Origin: Desulfobulbus sp. Tol-SR
GTDB lineage: Bacteria > Desulfobacterota > Desulfobulbia > Desulfobulbales > Desulfocapsaceae
Assembly (NCBI GenBank): GCA_000769715.1
Contig: JROS01000032.1
Span: 1 to 64,000 of the forward strand
DNA length: 64,000 bases
Direction: 5' to 3'
In this document: positions 1 to 8,900 of the stretch, piece by piece
Layout: the number at the start of each line of letters is the position of its first letter
Position numbering within the stretch: position 1 is the stretch's first letter
Translations under genes and position numbers: made by a program
Notes under the pieces: generated by a model
Databases searched by the model: none
The model's input: only the letters and a program-made list of their open reading frames with translations
What the model was told of the DNA's origin: nothing

Positions 1-2
1 AA

Positions 3-470
3 GTAGCGGCGGAGAAGACCAAGGTTTTGGAGTTTGGCCCTTTGGCCGAGTCCAAGGCTCGGGCGAGGGGTGAGAAAGCTCAGACCTTCGATTTTCTGGG
101 ATTGACGCACTACTGTAGCCGAACGCGAAATGGCCGGCGATTCCGGATGAAACGCCTGACCTCTCGGAAGAAATTCAAGGCCAAGTTGTTGGCGTTGAAA
201 GAATGGTTGAAGGCGAACCGAACGAGTCCGGTTCCCGAGCTGATGAAAACTGTTGTGGCCAAGGTCCGCGGACATATTGCGTACTATGGGGTCACAGACA
301 ATTCGCACGGGATTGGTCGATATGTTCACGCTGTTCGCCTATTGCTCTTCAAGTGGCTTGACCGTCGCGGGAAGCGTGGCAGCATGACGCTGGAAAAGTT
401 CAGGCAATTTCTGAACAAGTTTCCATTGCCGAGACCGCTGATCCTGGTGAATCTGTTCGAATCGAGGTGA
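3..470 (+). CDS. Group II intron reverse transcriptase/maturase, C-terminal part (5' end outside window)
   Basis: This is the tail of a group II intron-encoded protein (LtrA-like reverse transcriptase/maturase), which splices its own intron and copies it into DNA. The frame is open to the left window edge, so the catalytic RT domain with YADD lies outside. What remains shows the end of the RT thumb (FDFLGLTHY around residues 30-38 of the visible part) and the maturase X domain with the typical RGHIAYYGVTDN segment. There is no HNH endonuclease domain after it: the protein ends shortly after PRPLILVNLFESR. An intact intron domain V begins 14 bases after the stop, as expected for a protein encoded in intron domain IV. 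The family call is secure; whether the full-length gene is intact cannot be judged here. Confidence 0.9.
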   Translation, partial: VAAEKTKVLEFGPLAESKARARGEKAQTFDFLGLTHYCSRTRNGRRFRMKRLTSRKKFKAKLLALKEWLKANRTSPVPELMKTVVAKVRGHIAYYGVTDNSHGIGRYVHAVRLLLFKWLDRRGKRGSMTLEKFRQFLNKFPLPRPLILVNLFESR

Positions 471-483
471 AAGCGATGATGAG

Positions 484-516
484 GAGCCGTGTGCGTGAGT
501 AGCGCAAGCACGGTTC
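484..516 (+). ncRNA. Group II intron domain V catalytic hairpin
   Basis: A 33-nt hairpin with all marks of group II domain V. An 8-bp lower stem pairs 484-491 with 509-516 and contains the catalytic AGC triad at 485-487. A 2-nt bulge lies at 507-508. A 4-bp upper stem pairs 492-495 with 503-506, closed by a short loop. It lies directly downstream of the maturase stop codon, the normal position. Domain VI and the 3' splice site were not assigned; a TCTACTCGAC segment at 641-650 resembles intron 3' ends but is further away than usual. Confidence 0.88.
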
Positions 517-673
517 TGTGAGGGGCTTGCTTCAACATAGAGAATGCTGCTTGTCATCGATGGCACGTAGTAGCCGCGTGCGGCGAGGCGTTCTGAAAAG
601 CCAATTGGTGAAAGCGTTGTTCCTTGTGGAGAAGTCGGTCTACTCGACAAAGTAAGGTTGTCGTTTATCGCCG

Positions 674-1774
674 TCAGTACCCCGTCAATCTGATAAGCTG
701 ATCGGCAAACAGCGCGACAACACCAAACATCAAATGCATCATCACCTTGGCGGGACCGCGAACCATGACAGTGCGCCCGCCGAATTCCTCTTCGAGCCTC
801 CCATTGAACCGCTCTACGGAACTACGCTCGTTGTATCGTTTCGCCGTGTGAGTACTCATCGGCAGGACTTCTCCATGCCTCGGATTTCGGTCGATTATCG
901 CTACATGACCCGGTTCCCGACTCTGTTCCCATATCTGCCGTGCGTCATACGCAGCATCCATCAAATCATGGCAGTGGGTTACCTTGGAACTGGTCTGCTT
1001 CATCAGGGGTATCGCCACCTGGCTGTCGTGTACCGAGGCTGATGTCAAAAAAACACTCAGGGGTAACATGGTGTCGTTGACATCGGCATGAAGTTTGTAG
1101 CCATTCCAGCTTTCCTGGCAGCCCTTGGCATTTCTCTTGGTGCCGCGATTGCAGACCGTTGGCAATTCGGCAAGCGCTACGGCCGGCTCCTGCCGCACCT
1201 GGCGGTCCAACCGTTTCTCTTCTGCCGGTGGACGTTGCTCTCCTTTGGCCGGCCGCCCCCGTTTGCGCGGGACTTTCACCATCTTTTCCTTCCTCGCCGC
1301 TTTTTCCCGACCAATGATCGCTGTGGAATCTCGGCTGACATGGCCGATCAATTCTCCTTGTAAATAATCCTGCACCAGCGTGTCGTGAACCACCGCGCCC
1401 AGTTCACAGCTGGCAAAATCGGCAAAAGCTCGTGAGAACGTCGATTCCGACGGGATGTCCCGTTGTTTGGTAAAACCGCAGATGAGGCGGAGATTGGGGC
1501 GGGCACGCAGCTCATTGATGAGACTCCTGGTATGTGGATAGCCTAACACCGCTTTAGCCACAAAACTGCGGCCAATCGCTCGGCGTTCTGCCGCTGGTCG
1601 ACCTGTCCACTGCTGATTCTTCGGAATATGGCGCTCTATTTCAATGACCTCAAGGACCTTTACCAGGTGTTTCTCTTGCTCGGAGAGTGGAGAAACACAA
1701 CATTGTTCAAGTTGGGGAAACAAACTTCGTTGCAATCTCCCCATCAACCATGATACTTTCTCTTCGAGCTTCAT
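674..1774 (-). CDS. IS4/IS5-type DDE transposase
   Basis: A 366-residue transposase with an N-terminal DUF772-like domain (about residues 10-130) and a DDE_Tnp_1 catalytic core. The catalytic aspartates are visible in SRDSTAI and LMDAAYDA, and the glutamate in NERSSVERFNGRLEEEFG. A basic linker (VPRKRGRPAKG) separates the two parts, as in ISs of this group. The start at 1774 is chosen because GGAGA lies just upstream; a longer frame to 1825 lacks a better site. Terminal inverted repeats and target duplication could not be identified by eye, so element limits are not given. It sits about 150 bp beyond the group II intron domain V, making a small mobile-element cluster. The frame is uninterrupted. 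Confidence 0.9.
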   Translation of the reverse strand: MKLEEKVSWLMGRLQRSLFPQLEQCCVSPLSEQEKHLVKVLEVIEIERHIPKNQQWTGRPAAERRAIGRSFVAKAVLGYPHTRSLINELRARPNLRLICGFTKQRDIPSESTFSRAFADFASCELGAVVHDTLVQDYLQGELIGHVSRDSTAIIGREKAARKEKMVKVPRKRGRPAKGEQRPPAEEKRLDRQVRQEPAVALAELPTVCNRGTKRNAKGCQESWNGYKLHADVNDTMLPLSVFLTSASVHDSQVAIPLMKQTSSKVTHCHDLMDAAYDARQIWEQSREPGHVAIIDRNPRHGEVLPMSTHTAKRYNERSSVERFNGRLEEEFGGRTVMVRGPAKVMMHLMFGVVALFADQLIRLTGY

Positions 1775-1969
1775 GCTGATTCTCCGGTTTTCTTTGTTGG
1801 TAAACAAAATGTACCGGAAAATCACATGAAGCTCAATTATTTCAATATATTATCATCATTTTTTCGTTCTGTCGCCCACTCTTCCTCGCTCCCTTTCAAG
1901 GAGTTTTGCAAAAGCCTCGATCGTCATGGAATCCGGCGATTGCCGGCAGGCCATCTCGGGGGATGATAA

Positions 1970-4900
1970 ATGGATGGAATATCGGGAATTCTCGGAGTCG
2001 ACTGTGGTGCGGTAGCGGTCGGTATGGCGGTCGTGTCGCCGGATCTTGCCATCGTCGGGACGGCGTACCGATTTCATCGGGGAGATATCAAGAGAACGGT
2101 CCTTGAGATGCTGAACGGGATCGACCTCTCCACGATTTCCCACGTGGCGGTGACGGCATCGGTGCCTGGATACGTGATGGCCCAGCGGCGCTATGACAAT
2201 CAGGTCGCCTTCATGACCGCCTGTCGTCATTTCCACCCCGGCATGCGCGGCCTGCTGCTGGTCGGCGGTGAGAAATTCAGCTTTTCAACCTTCGATCGCG
2301 CTGGACACTACCTCGGCAGTACCGCCAATACCTCCTGCGCTGCCGGTACCGGCAGCTTCCTCGACCAGCAGGCGGGAAGGCTCAACCTGGCCGGAATCGA
2401 GGAGTTGAGCCGAAAAGCGGAGGGCAGTTGCGGGGAGTGCCCGCGGATTGCCACGCGTTGCGCCGTCTTCGCCAAGACCGATCTGATTCATGCCCAGCAG
2501 GAAGGGTATCAGCTAGGCGAGATCAGCGATGGCCTGTGCCGCGGCCTGGCAAAAAACATCGTCGATACCCTGGGGTTGAACCGGGCCGTCGAGGGCGAGG
2601 TGGTGTTCTGCGGCGGCGTATCCCGTAATTCGACAGTGGCGCGGCATATCGGCGAACTCTCCGGACTGGCCCTGACGATTCCCGAACAGGGCCATGTCTA
2701 TGGCGCCATCGGTTGCGCCTGTGCCCTGGGTGAGGATATTCGCGCCGGAGAGCAGGAGGTCCCGGCCCCTGTGGCCTTGAAGGACGCCGGTGATCTTCTT
2801 CTTGCGGTCCCGCCGAAGGTTCGGGAGTACGCGTATCCGCCGCTGCAGCTGCGGTATTCGTCGTACCCGGATTTTACCAGTGGCGAGCAGTATGAATTCG
2901 TCGAGAGCGGGTGTCAGCCGGTCGAAATCGATATCTACACCGATCTTACGGGGAATGGGAGGATCTTCCTCGGGATCGATATCGGGTCGACGAGCACCAA
3001 GGCCGTCCTGATGGATCAGGACCTGGAGGTGCTGGCAGGACTTTACACCCGCACCGCCGGCCTGCCGCTAGTTGCCGTGCAGAACATCTTCCGGGCCATC
3101 GACGATATCGGCCGGCGCCGGGGCGTGGCGTTCGAGGTGCTCCAATGCGGCACCACCGGTTCCGGTCGCAAATTCATCGGCAGGATCGTGGGCGCCGACA
3201 AGGTGATCGATGAAATCACCGCCCATGCCCGGGCCGCCCGGCAGCTCAATCCCGAGGTCGATACGATCATCGAGATCGGCGGACAGGACGCCAAGTTCAC
3301 GACCATGAAAGAAGGACGGGTGACCTTTTCGACGATGAACAACGTCTGCGCCGCCGGTACCGGGTCCTTCATCGAGGAGCAGGCACTCAAGCTCGGCTGC
3401 CCGGCGGGCGACTATTCCCGACGCGCCGAAAACGTGGCGGCACCGATGGCCAGCGCCCGCTGTACCGTCTTCATGGAGCGTGACATCAACCATTATCTGA
3501 GCGAGGGATATTCGGTCGATGAGGTTTTGGCCTCGGCCCTGCATTCGGTGCGCGAAAATTATCTGTTGAAGGTGGCAACCGAGAAGAACATCGGTACCAC
3601 TGTCCTGTTCCAGGGGGCGACCGCCAAGAACAGGGCCCTGGTCGCCGCCTTCGAGCAGCGGCTCGGCAGGCCGATCGTGGTGTCGAAGTTCTGTCACCTC
3701 ACCGGTGCCCTGGGGACGGCGCTGATCCTCCGCGATGAGTGGCGGGAGGGATGCAGCCGGTTCGTCGGATTCGGTCTCTGGCGAAAAGAGATCACGGTCC
3801 ATGGGGAGGTCTGCGAGCTTTGTACCAATCATTGCAAGATCAGCGTTGCCGAGATCGGTGACAGCAAGGTGGCCTACGGCTTCCTCTGCGGCCGCGATTA
3901 TGATGACAAGAGGTATGTCCGGCGGGACCCGAAGGCCTTCGACCTGATCAGGGAACGCTGCAGGGTCACCGCCTTCCGGGCCGAGGCCCGGGACGGGGAA
4001 AATATCGTCATCGGCCTGCCGGCGGCGGTGCACATGGTCGAAGACCTGCCGTTTTGGCGGAAATTCTTTGATCTCCTCGGCATCCGCACTGTCTCGAGTG
4101 AGTCGTATGACGAGGGACTGAAGTCCGGCAAATCGATCAGCCGCGCCGAATTCTGCGCGCCGATCGCCTCGATGCACGGCCATGTCGCCTGGTTGCTGCA
4201 ACGGTCCGATCACGTCTTTCTGCCGATCTATCTTGAGGAGAAGAACCGGGAGGCCCGCCGCCAGTATTGCTACTACACCCAGTTTCTGTCCCCGCTGATA
4301 TCGCTCGCCCTGGATGCGAGCGAGGGCCGGATTCTCACACCGCTGGTGAAATATCTCTATACTTCCTTCCATACCAAGATCCAGCTCTACCGGACGATCA
4401 AGAAGGTGAGCCGGCAGCCTGTAGGTTTTATCGAAATATCGATGGCCTATGACCGGGCAGGTGAATTTGTCCGCCAGTGCCGGGAGAGATACCGGGAGCT
4501 CTGCCGAGAGAGGATCGCCGCAACCCAGGGGATCAGAGTGGTTTTTGTCGGCCGTCCGTATACGATCCTCTCGCCGTCGCTCAACTGCGGCATTCCCCAG
4601 ATCTTCGCCAATCTCGGCGTCGATGCCTTCTATCAGGACATGTTGCCGGGCGATCCTGCGCAGACGGCTGCCCTGAAACCGCTGCTCGAGGAACTGCACT
4701 GGGATCACGCGGCCAGGATCCTTGAGGCGGCGGCGGCGATTGCGGCCCGGGATGGGATGTATCCGGTGTACGTCACGTCCTTCAAGTGTTCGCCGGATTC
4801 CTTCGCCGTCGAGTATTTCAAGGCCATCATGGAGGCCCACGGCAAGCCCTACCTCATCCTGCAGTTGGACGAGCACGACTCCAGCGTCGGTTATGAGACG

Positions 4901-6220
4901 AGGATCGAGGCGGCGATCCGGGCCTTCCGCAACCATCACCAATGCCAGACAGGGCGGGCGACGCTGCCGGTCGATTATGCCGTGGTCAATCCCAGTCTGG
5001 AGACCAGCCTGACGAGGAAGAACGTGGTCTTCCCCAACTGGGACCGGCTGACCTGCAGTCTGCTGGTGGCCACCCTGCGGCGCGAGGGCTACAATGCCAT
5101 CCTGATGGAGGAGAGCGAGCGATCGATCCGTCAGAGCCTCATGCACAATACCGGGCAGTGTATTCCGCTCAACGCCATCGCCCAGGGCTATATGGACTGC
5201 ATTGGGGTCAATGGGCTCGACCCGGCAGATACCGTCCTCTGGCTCAACCGATCGACCCTGGCCTGCAATATCCGGCTGTATCCCCATCACATCCGCCAGA
5301 TCCTGCGGGATCAGGGGCAGGGGATGGAGAGGGCGGCGGTCTTCTGCGGGCAGCTGTCGTTTTCCGATATCTCCTTGAAGGCGACGATGAATGCCTACTT
5401 CGCCTACATGTTCGGCGGCATGCTGCGCCGCGTGGCCTGCCGGATCCGTCCCTACGAGATCGAACGGGGACAGACCGACCGGATCCTCAACAAGAGTATC
5501 GCGATCCTCGTCGACGCCTTCGAGGGCAAACGGGATAAGGAGGATGCCCTGGCAGAGATCATCTCACATTTCGAGTGGATCGAGACCAGACCGAAGAAGC
5601 GCCCCAAGGTCGCTATTTTCGGGGATCTCTATGTTCGTGACAACCGCGTGATGAACCAGGACCTGGTGCGTTTCATCGAGAATAACGGCGGCGAGGTGAT
5701 CACGACACCTTACAGCAATTATGCCAAGATGATCGCCGGTTCCTACTTCCGCAAGTGGTTCAATGAGGGAAAGTACCTCGATGTCCTGTCCTATCGGACC
5801 CTGCTGGCGACGATGACCCAGATGGAGAAGGCCTACTTCCGGATATTCAATCGGATCCTGGGCGAGGGGGAATTCGAGTATACCGACAATCCGGAGAAGA
5901 TTCTGGCGGCTTACCGGATCTCCGTCGAAAATACCGGGGAATCGATGGATAATATCTTGAAAATCCACTACCTCAAGAAGCACTATCCCGATATTGTTCT
6001 CTTCGTCCAGGCCAGTCCGGCCCTGTGCTGCGCCTCGCTGATCACCCAGGCAATGCGCGAGGATATCGAGCGGTTGACCGGTGTGCCGGTGGTGTCGGTA
6101 ACCTACGACGGTACCGGCGGCTCCAAAAACGAGGTGATCATCCCCTATCTCAAGTTTCCCCGGAGAGAGGGAGGGTTGCACCTTGCCGACCCCCTGTCGA
6201 AATGCCGATGGCATGATTGA
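1970..6220 (+). CDS. Acyl-CoA dehydratase activase-related fusion protein (two BadF/BcrA ATPase domains plus HgdB-like region)
   Basis: A 1416-residue protein of the 2-hydroxyacyl-CoA dehydratase activator family. Two ASKHA ATPase domains are in tandem. The first starts at LGVDCGAVAVG (residue 8) and carries NTSCAAGTGSF near 120. The second starts at GIDIGSTSTKAV near 335 and carries GGQDAKF and NNVCAAGTGSF near 460. The CAAGTGSF cysteine and the later TRC/ARC cysteines are where the family binds the [4Fe-4S] cluster that feeds an electron to the dehydratase. A CELCTNHCKI motif near 625 precedes a DUF2229 and HgdB-like C-terminal half (about 670-1410). Family activases are normally 260 residues; this very long fused form is a known but uncharacterised class. 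No separate dehydratase subunits are adjacent, so the substrate is unknown. ATG 1970 follows CGGGGGA. Confidence 0.88.
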   Translation: MDGISGILGVDCGAVAVGMAVVSPDLAIVGTAYRFHRGDIKRTVLEMLNGIDLSTISHVAVTASVPGYVMAQRRYDNQVAFMTACRHFHPGMRGLLLVGGEKFSFSTFDRAGHYLGSTANTSCAAGTGSFLDQQAGRLNLAGIEELSRKAEGSCGECPRIATRCAVFAKTDLIHAQQEGYQLGEISDGLCRGLAKNIVDTLGLNRAVEGEVVFCGGVSRNSTVARHIGELSGLALTIPEQGHVYGAIGCACALGEDIRAGEQEVPAPVALKDAGDLLLAVPPKVREYAYPPLQLRYSSYPDFTSGEQYEFVESGCQPVEIDIYTDLTGNGRIFLGIDIGSTSTKAVLMDQDLEVLAGLYTRTAGLPLVAVQNIFRAIDDIGRRRGVAFEVLQCGTTGSGRKFIGRIVGADKVIDEITAHARAARQLNPEVDTIIEIGGQDAKFTTMKEGRVTFSTMNNVCAAGTGSFIEEQALKLGCPAGDYSRRAENVAAPMASARCTVFMERDINHYLSEGYSVDEVLASALHSVRENYLLKVATEKNIGTTVLFQGATAKNRALVAAFEQRLGRPIVVSKFCHLTGALGTALILRDEWREGCSRFVGFGLWRKEITVHGEVCELCTNHCKISVAEIGDSKVAYGFLCGRDYDDKRYVRRDPKAFDLIRERCRVTAFRAEARDGENIVIGLPAAVHMVEDLPFWRKFFDLLGIRTVSSESYDEGLKSGKSISRAEFCAPIASMHGHVAWLLQRSDHVFLPIYLEEKNREARRQYCYYTQFLSPLISLALDASEGRILTPLVKYLYTSFHTKIQLYRTIKKVSRQPVGFIEISMAYDRAGEFVRQCRERYRELCRERIAATQGIRVVFVGRPYTILSPSLNCGIPQIFANLGVDAFYQDMLPGDPAQTAALKPLLEELHWDHAARILEAAAAIAARDGMYPVYVTSFKCSPDSFAVEYFKAIMEAHGKPYLILQLDEHDSSVGYETRIEAAIRAFRNHHQCQTGRATLPVDYAVVNPSLETSLTRKNVVFPNWDRLTCSLLVATLRREGYNAILMEESERSIRQSLMHNTGQCIPLNAIAQGYMDCIGVNGLDPADTVLWLNRSTLACNIRLYPHHIRQILRDQGQGMERAAVFCGQLSFSDISLKATMNAYFAYMFGGMLRRVACRIRPYEIERGQTDRILNKSIAILVDAFEGKRDKEDALAEIISHFEWIETRPKKRPKVAIFGDLYVRDNRVMNQDLVRFIENNGGEVITTPYSNYAKMIAGSYFRKWFNEGKYLDVLSYRTLLATMTQMEKAYFRIFNRILGEGEFEYTDNPEKILAAYRISVENTGESMDNILKIHYLKKHYPDIVLFVQASPALCCASLITQAMREDIERLTGVPVVSVTYDGTGGSKNEVIIPYLKFPRREGGLHLADPLSKCRWHD

Positions 6221-6580
6221 TTGGGGAGACCTGCTAGCCTTCCCGACTATCCCGACTAACAGACAATTGCCTCATCTCTCTGGTCCCGCCGGGATTTCCC
6301 CTTTTTTCGTCCTCGGAATACGGCCTTTTTTGTTATGCCGTGCTGCTTTACGTAAAGAACAATATTCTTCCTGCCATGATATTGCTGGAATCACTGGGTT
6401 GATCTTGTCTGGTGGCGATGGGTGACATGATCGGTACATTATCGGCGATCATAGCGGCTGATCATGAAAAAAATAAATAATACGATATGATACAGGTATC
6501 AAAGATTCTTTTGTCGACGGGTGGATGGTGCATCGTTGAAGAATGCAACCATGATATAACCGTCTTCGAAATTTGTTTAA

Positions 6581-6586
6581 TAGAAT
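6581..6586 (+). promoter_or_regulatory. Probable -10 element of the prpE operon promoter
   Basis: TAGAAT matches TATAAT at five of six bases. It lies exactly 7 bases before the operator-like palindrome at 6594, the same distance as between the -10 element and the operator at the tetR promoter. No good -35 element was seen. Confidence 0.45.
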
Positions 6587-6593
6587 GCAAATG

Positions 6594-6606
6594 GTAACAA
6601 TGTTAC
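6594..6606 (+). promoter_or_regulatory. TetR-type operator, prpE distal site (perfect palindrome)
   Basis: GTAACAATGTTAC, a perfect inverted repeat with 6-bp arms around a central A/T pair. It would cover the predicted transcription start of the prpE unit. Its partner at 6798 is 204 bp downstream. Confidence 0.65.
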
Positions 6607-6745
6607 GCGGCGATCGACAGGGGTTGAATGGTATTTTAATATTCCACATGAAAACAGATTGTTGCATTTATCAGGCCGACATATTGTTCTTTTTTTGCGT
6701 GAACATCTTGATTCATTGGCATTAAGGTCTATTTAGTGTAACACA

Positions 6746-6773
6746 TTGAATGTTAAGAAAATAGTCACATTAT
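6746..6773 (+). promoter_or_regulatory. Possible second promoter of the prpE operon
   Basis: TTGAAT (6746-6751), a 16-bp spacer and CATTAT (6768-6773). The predicted start would lie about 18 bp upstream of the operator-like site at 6798. The matches are moderate in an AT-rich region, so this is tentative. Confidence 0.3.
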
Positions 6774-6797
6774 CTTTTTTGCTGATGGGAAAGCTTG

Positions 6798-6810
6798 GTA
6801 ACAATGTTTG
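6798..6810 (+). promoter_or_regulatory. TetR-type operator, prpE proximal site
   Basis: GTAACAATGTTTG, matching the palindrome at 11 of 13 positions. It lies 91 bases before the prpE start codon and 204 bp from the perfect site at 6594. Confidence 0.55.
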
Positions 6811-6901
6811 ATTAAACCCTTGAAGATTGAATTTCTTTACTGTATACATGGGAAAGGCAGCAGGACAGACAGCTAACATTCAGACCAGATGAGGAGTGCT
6901 T

Positions 6902-8798
6902 ATGAGTAATTTTGATTCTGTGTTCCAGAGTAGTGTGCAAAACCGTGAGGCGTTTTGGGCCGAAGCTGCAAAAGGTATAACCTGGTATAAACAGTACGAC
7001 AAGGTGATCGATTCCTCCAACCCGCCGTTCTATCGCTGGTTTGTCGGGGGGAAGATGAATACCTGCTACAATGCTGTCGATCGTCACGTGGAAAATGGCC
7101 GGGCCAATCAGACCGCCATTATCTACGACAGCCCCGTGACCAATACCATCGCCAAAATAACCTATAAGGAACTGCAGGAGCGGGTCGCTCTCTTTGCCGG
7201 AGCCTTGCAGAGTCAAGGGGTCACTAAAGGTGATACTGTTGTTATCTATATGCCGATGATCCCGGAGGCGGCTGTGGCGATGCTTGCCTGCGCCAGGCTG
7301 GGAGCCATTCATTCCGTCGTCTTCGGCGGTTTTGCCGCCCACGAGCTTGCCATTCGTATCGATCATGCTCAACCCAAACTCATCATTACCGCCTCGGGGG
7401 CGATCGAGGGCAAAAAGGTCCTTGCCTATAAGCCTCTGGTCGACAGCGCCATCGAACAGTCCGTGCATGAGGTAAAGAAGGTCATCCTCTATCAGCGCGA
7501 TATCATCAAATCGGAGATGAAAGAGGGTCGGGATTTCGATTGGAACGAGCTGGTGGCGGCCAGCAAGCCGGTCGGCTGCGTCGAGCTGGATGCCACCGAC
7601 CCGCTTTACATTCTCTATACCTCCGGTACGACCGGGATGCCGAAGGGCGTGCTGCGGGACAATGGCGGTCATGCCGTGGCCCTGCTGTGGACGATGAAAA
7701 ACCTCTACAACATCAACCCCGGTGAAGTCTGGTGGTCTGCCTCGGATGTCGGTTGGGTCGTCGGCCACTCGTATATCGTCTATGCCCCGCTGATCCAGGG
7801 CTCCACTACCATCCTCTATGAGGGTAAACCGATCGGCACTCCCGATGCCGGGGCCTTCTGGCGGGTCATCTCCCAGCATAAGGTGAAGAGCCTGTTCACC
7901 GCCCCGACCGCCTTCCGGGCGATCAAGAAGGAAGATCCGAACGGCGAGTATTTCAAAAAATACGATACCTCCTGTTTCGAGTGCCTCTACCTCGCCGGCG
8001 AACGTCTCGATCCCGACACCCTGCATTGGGCCGAAAAACTGATCGGGGTCCCCGTCATCGATCACTGGTGGCAGACCGAGACCGGCTGGGCGATCGTCGG
8101 TAACTGCCGCGGTATCGAGGAGTTGCCGGTCAAGGAAGGGTCGCCGACCAAGGCCCTGCCCGGTTACGATGTCCACATCGTCAATGAAGAAGGGATCGAA
8201 CTCCCGGCCGGCCAGGAGGGCAATATCGTCATCAAGCTGCCGCTGCCCCCCCGGCAACCTCGTCACCCTCTGGCGTAATGACGACCGGTTCGTCAAGTCC
8301 TACATGACCAAGTTTCCCGGCTATTATGATACCAGCGACGGCGGCTATATCGACCAGGACGGCTATGTCTATGTCATGGGCCGCATGGACGACGTCATCA
8401 ACGTCGCCGGCCACCGGCTCTCCACCGGGGCGATGGAGGAGATCATCTCCAACCATCCCGATGTCGCCGAGTGTGCCGTCTTCGGCACCCATGACGATCT
8501 GAAGGGACAATTGCCGCTCGGGCTTTTTGTCGTCAAGGCCGGTGTCTCCCGGCCCAGCGAGGAGATCAAGCAGGAACTGGTCAAAATGGTCCGCGATGCC
8601 ATCGGGCCGATCGCCTGTTTCCGCGACGCCACCCAGGTCGCGAGACTGCCGAAGACCCGATCCGGCAAGATCCTGCGCGGGACCATGCGGGCCATCGCCG
8701 GGGGCAAGGATTACAACATGCCATCGACCATTGATGACCCGGTGATCCTGGATGAAATTACGGCAACCCTCGCAAAGATGGGATACCCCAAACGCTGA
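6902..8798 (+). pseudogene. prpE: Propionyl-CoA synthetase, interrupted by a single-base frameshift
   Basis: An ATP-dependent acyl-CoA ligase making propionyl-CoA (or acetyl-CoA) from the free acid. The adenylation P-loop YTSGTTGMPKG lies near residue 239. The flanking LRDNGGH, GEVWWSASDVGWVVGHSY and IDHWWQTETGW segments are typical of PrpE rather than general Acs. The frame breaks in a run of seven C at 8246-8252. With six C the product would read LPLPPGNLVTLW and continue to PKTRSGKIL (near 582) for 631 residues, the normal PrpE length. As written, the first frame stops at 8278. Both halves keep full conservation, so this is either a sequencing indel, a recent mutation or a slippage-prone tract. 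The C-terminal domain, with the acetylatable PKTRSGK lysine, is lost in the truncated product. ATG 6902 follows GAGGAG. First gene of a rightward operon. Confidence 0.9.
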
Positions 8799-8808
8799 GA
8801 AAGGGATC

Positions 8809-8886
8809 GACCGGGCCGTGCCTCGACGGGGTGCCGGCCCGGTCGTTCTTCTCAGGAAAACAATCCGGGCGGAGGTCTTCCGCCCG
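8809..8886 (+). terminator. Two consecutive hairpins between prpE and sucC
   Basis: A perfect 10-bp stem (8809-8818 with 8835-8844) is followed by a perfect 8-bp stem with a 5-nt loop (8866-8873 with 8879-8886). Neither has a strong T run, so they may attenuate or stabilise RNA ends inside the operon rather than stop transcription fully. Confidence 0.4.
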
Positions 8887-8900
8887 TTTGAGGAATTCTT

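Larger units (their letters stand above)
6221..6901. other. AT-rich regulatory intergenic region before prpE
   Basis: About 680 bp without a convincing gene, much richer in A+T than its surroundings. It holds two copies of the 13-bp palindrome described at 6594 and 6798, a good -10 element at 6581-6586 and a second promoter-like pair at 6746-6773. The part from 6221 to about 6540 shows no feature I can support. Confidence 0.7.

Noticed and set aside
1695..1712. AACATTGTT core inside the transposase gene
   Set aside because: Only the inner nine bases match, and it sits in a mobile element, so chance is the simplest explanation.
3068..5290. Leftward open frame of 740 codons inside the activase gene
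   Set aside because: Antisense shadow of the activase fusion, which has clear motifs in the other frame.
6449..6667. Leftward 72-codon frame in the prpE upstream region
   Set aside because: It lies across the promoter and operator in AT-rich DNA; composition and lack of motifs argue against a gene.
6739..6755. TAACA and TGTTA half-sites 7 bp apart upstream of prpE
   Set aside because: The spacing differs from the 1-bp centre of all other sites.
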